Shown here one piece after another: positions 5,612 through 5,863 of a stretch of DNA of 5,863 nt (position 1 is the stretch's first letter; each line of letters begins with the position of its first letter). This stretch comes from DATHGT01 sp035317605 (lineage in GTDB: Bacteria; Methylomirabilota; Methylomirabilia; Rokubacteriales; CSP1-6). The notes beneath the pieces were generated by a model, which made no database searches, had not been told where the DNA came from, and saw nothing but the letters and a program-made list of their open reading frames with translations. A program made the position numbers and the translations under genes. The DNA is taken from assembly GCA_035317605.1 (NCBI GenBank), contig DATHGT010000145.1:1-5863 (forward strand), read 5' to 3'.

Positions 5612-5863
5612 ATGGCGACGTTGACGGCGGCCCTCGACCGGGAGGACGCCGCTCCTGGCGATCGGCACCATCGCCGGCTGATCCAGGAGCTGGCCGTGCG
5701 CGCGTCCGTCTCGCTGGCCGTTCTCGTCTTCGACATCATCTTCGACGTGACCACCGTCGGCGGCGGCAACCGGATCGTCCGGAGCGCCGCGCTGCTCGGG
5801 GTCCTCGTCAACGTCGTCTACTACGCGGCCGCACGGGCGGCGCCCGGCGCTCGGATCCAGGCC
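5612..5863 (+). CDS. Start of the membrane sensor-type gene (right-edge part)
   Basis: ATG at 5612 opens a frame that runs off the window after 84 codons. It begins with a polar, charged 30-residue segment (MATLTAALDREDAAPGDRHH and on) and then the first hydrophobic helix, SVSLAVLVFDIIFDVTTV. From 5726 the bases are identical to 1-138, so this is either the true 5' end of the truncated gene at the left edge (if the sequence is circular or tandem) or a second copy of it. In the second case this copy might continue into a full kinase outside the window. ATG 5612 is chosen because it supplies a complete first helix; the GTG at base 22 (5747 here) lies within that helix. Upstream is only a weak GGTGG at 5603-5607 as ribosome binding site, with a TATAGT box at 5597-5602. 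The 321-bp gap to the preceding gene argues against tight operon coupling. Confidence 0.6.
   Translation, partial: MATLTAALDREDAAPGDRHHRRLIQELAVRASVSLAVLVFDIIFDVTTVGGGNRIVRSAALLGVLVNVVYYAAARAAPGARIQA
5726..5863. repeat. Terminal direct repeat, right copy (138 bp, exact)
   Basis: This is the second copy of the 138-bp end repeat, matching 1-138 with no mismatch found on reading through. It starts 114 bp (38 codons) after the sensor ATG at 5612, so joining the copies keeps the reading frame and yields a 214-codon ORF. Confidence 0.95.

Noticed and set aside
5240..5671. Minus-strand frames in and around the 5290-5611 gap (also 5455-5811)
   Set aside because: They are arginine- and serine-rich translations without motifs or ribosome binding sites, and they overlap both flanking genes.
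1..5863. A new defence, toxin-antitoxin or biosynthetic system
   Set aside because: Only three genes are present and none has a nuclease, toxin, reverse transcriptase or biosynthetic motif other than the transposase. Nothing in the sequence supports such a system.

Overview
The window is GC-rich DNA (roughly two thirds G+C by eye) from a bacterium. A Sec-exported giant protein built of Kelch, Ig-like and FG-GAP/VCBS repeats, a six-helix membrane sensor-type domain and an ISNCY/IS1202-type transposase are all common in large-genome, high-GC soil and sediment bacteria (Acidobacteriota, Methylomirabilota/Rokubacteria-like, Myxococcota and similar). The lineage is an inference; no rRNA or other phylogenetic marker is present.

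The first 138 bases (1-138) are repeated exactly as the last 138 bases (5726-5863). The sequence therefore closes on itself as a 5725-bp unit. It could be a circular molecule, one period of a tandem array, or an assembly cycle created by a repeated gene. The repeat lies inside one reading frame, so the partial gene at the right edge (start codon at 5612) and the partial gene at the left edge (stop at 531) join in frame into one 214-codon ORF across the junction.

Layout: (1) 1-531, a membrane sensor gene reduced to its six-helix N-terminal part, with no kinase or other output domain. (2) 523-1860, a complete-looking insertion sequence with a DDE transposase on the minus strand, roughly 54-bp imperfect inverted ends each carrying two copies of a 14-bp motif, and a 16-17-bp target duplication. 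(3) 1878-5289, a good sigma70-like promoter, ribosome binding site and a single 1121-residue exported repeat protein: a signal peptide, about seven Kelch-like motifs, an ASH-type domain, a carboxypeptidase-regulatory-like domain, three Ig-like repeats and six FG-GAP/VCBS repeats of exactly 147 bp. (4) 5290-5611, an intergenic stretch with weak hairpins. (5) 5612-5863, the start of the sensor gene again.

The genes do not form an obvious pathway. The most informative point is the history written in the junctions. The IS inserted directly against the -35 box of the repeat-protein gene, leaving the promoter intact. The sensor ORF loses its family resemblance about 50 bp before the IS, so the IS did not truncate it. 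The matched target duplications show that the circle or array was not closed through the IS. No replication or partition gene, tRNA, rRNA or CRISPR array was seen.
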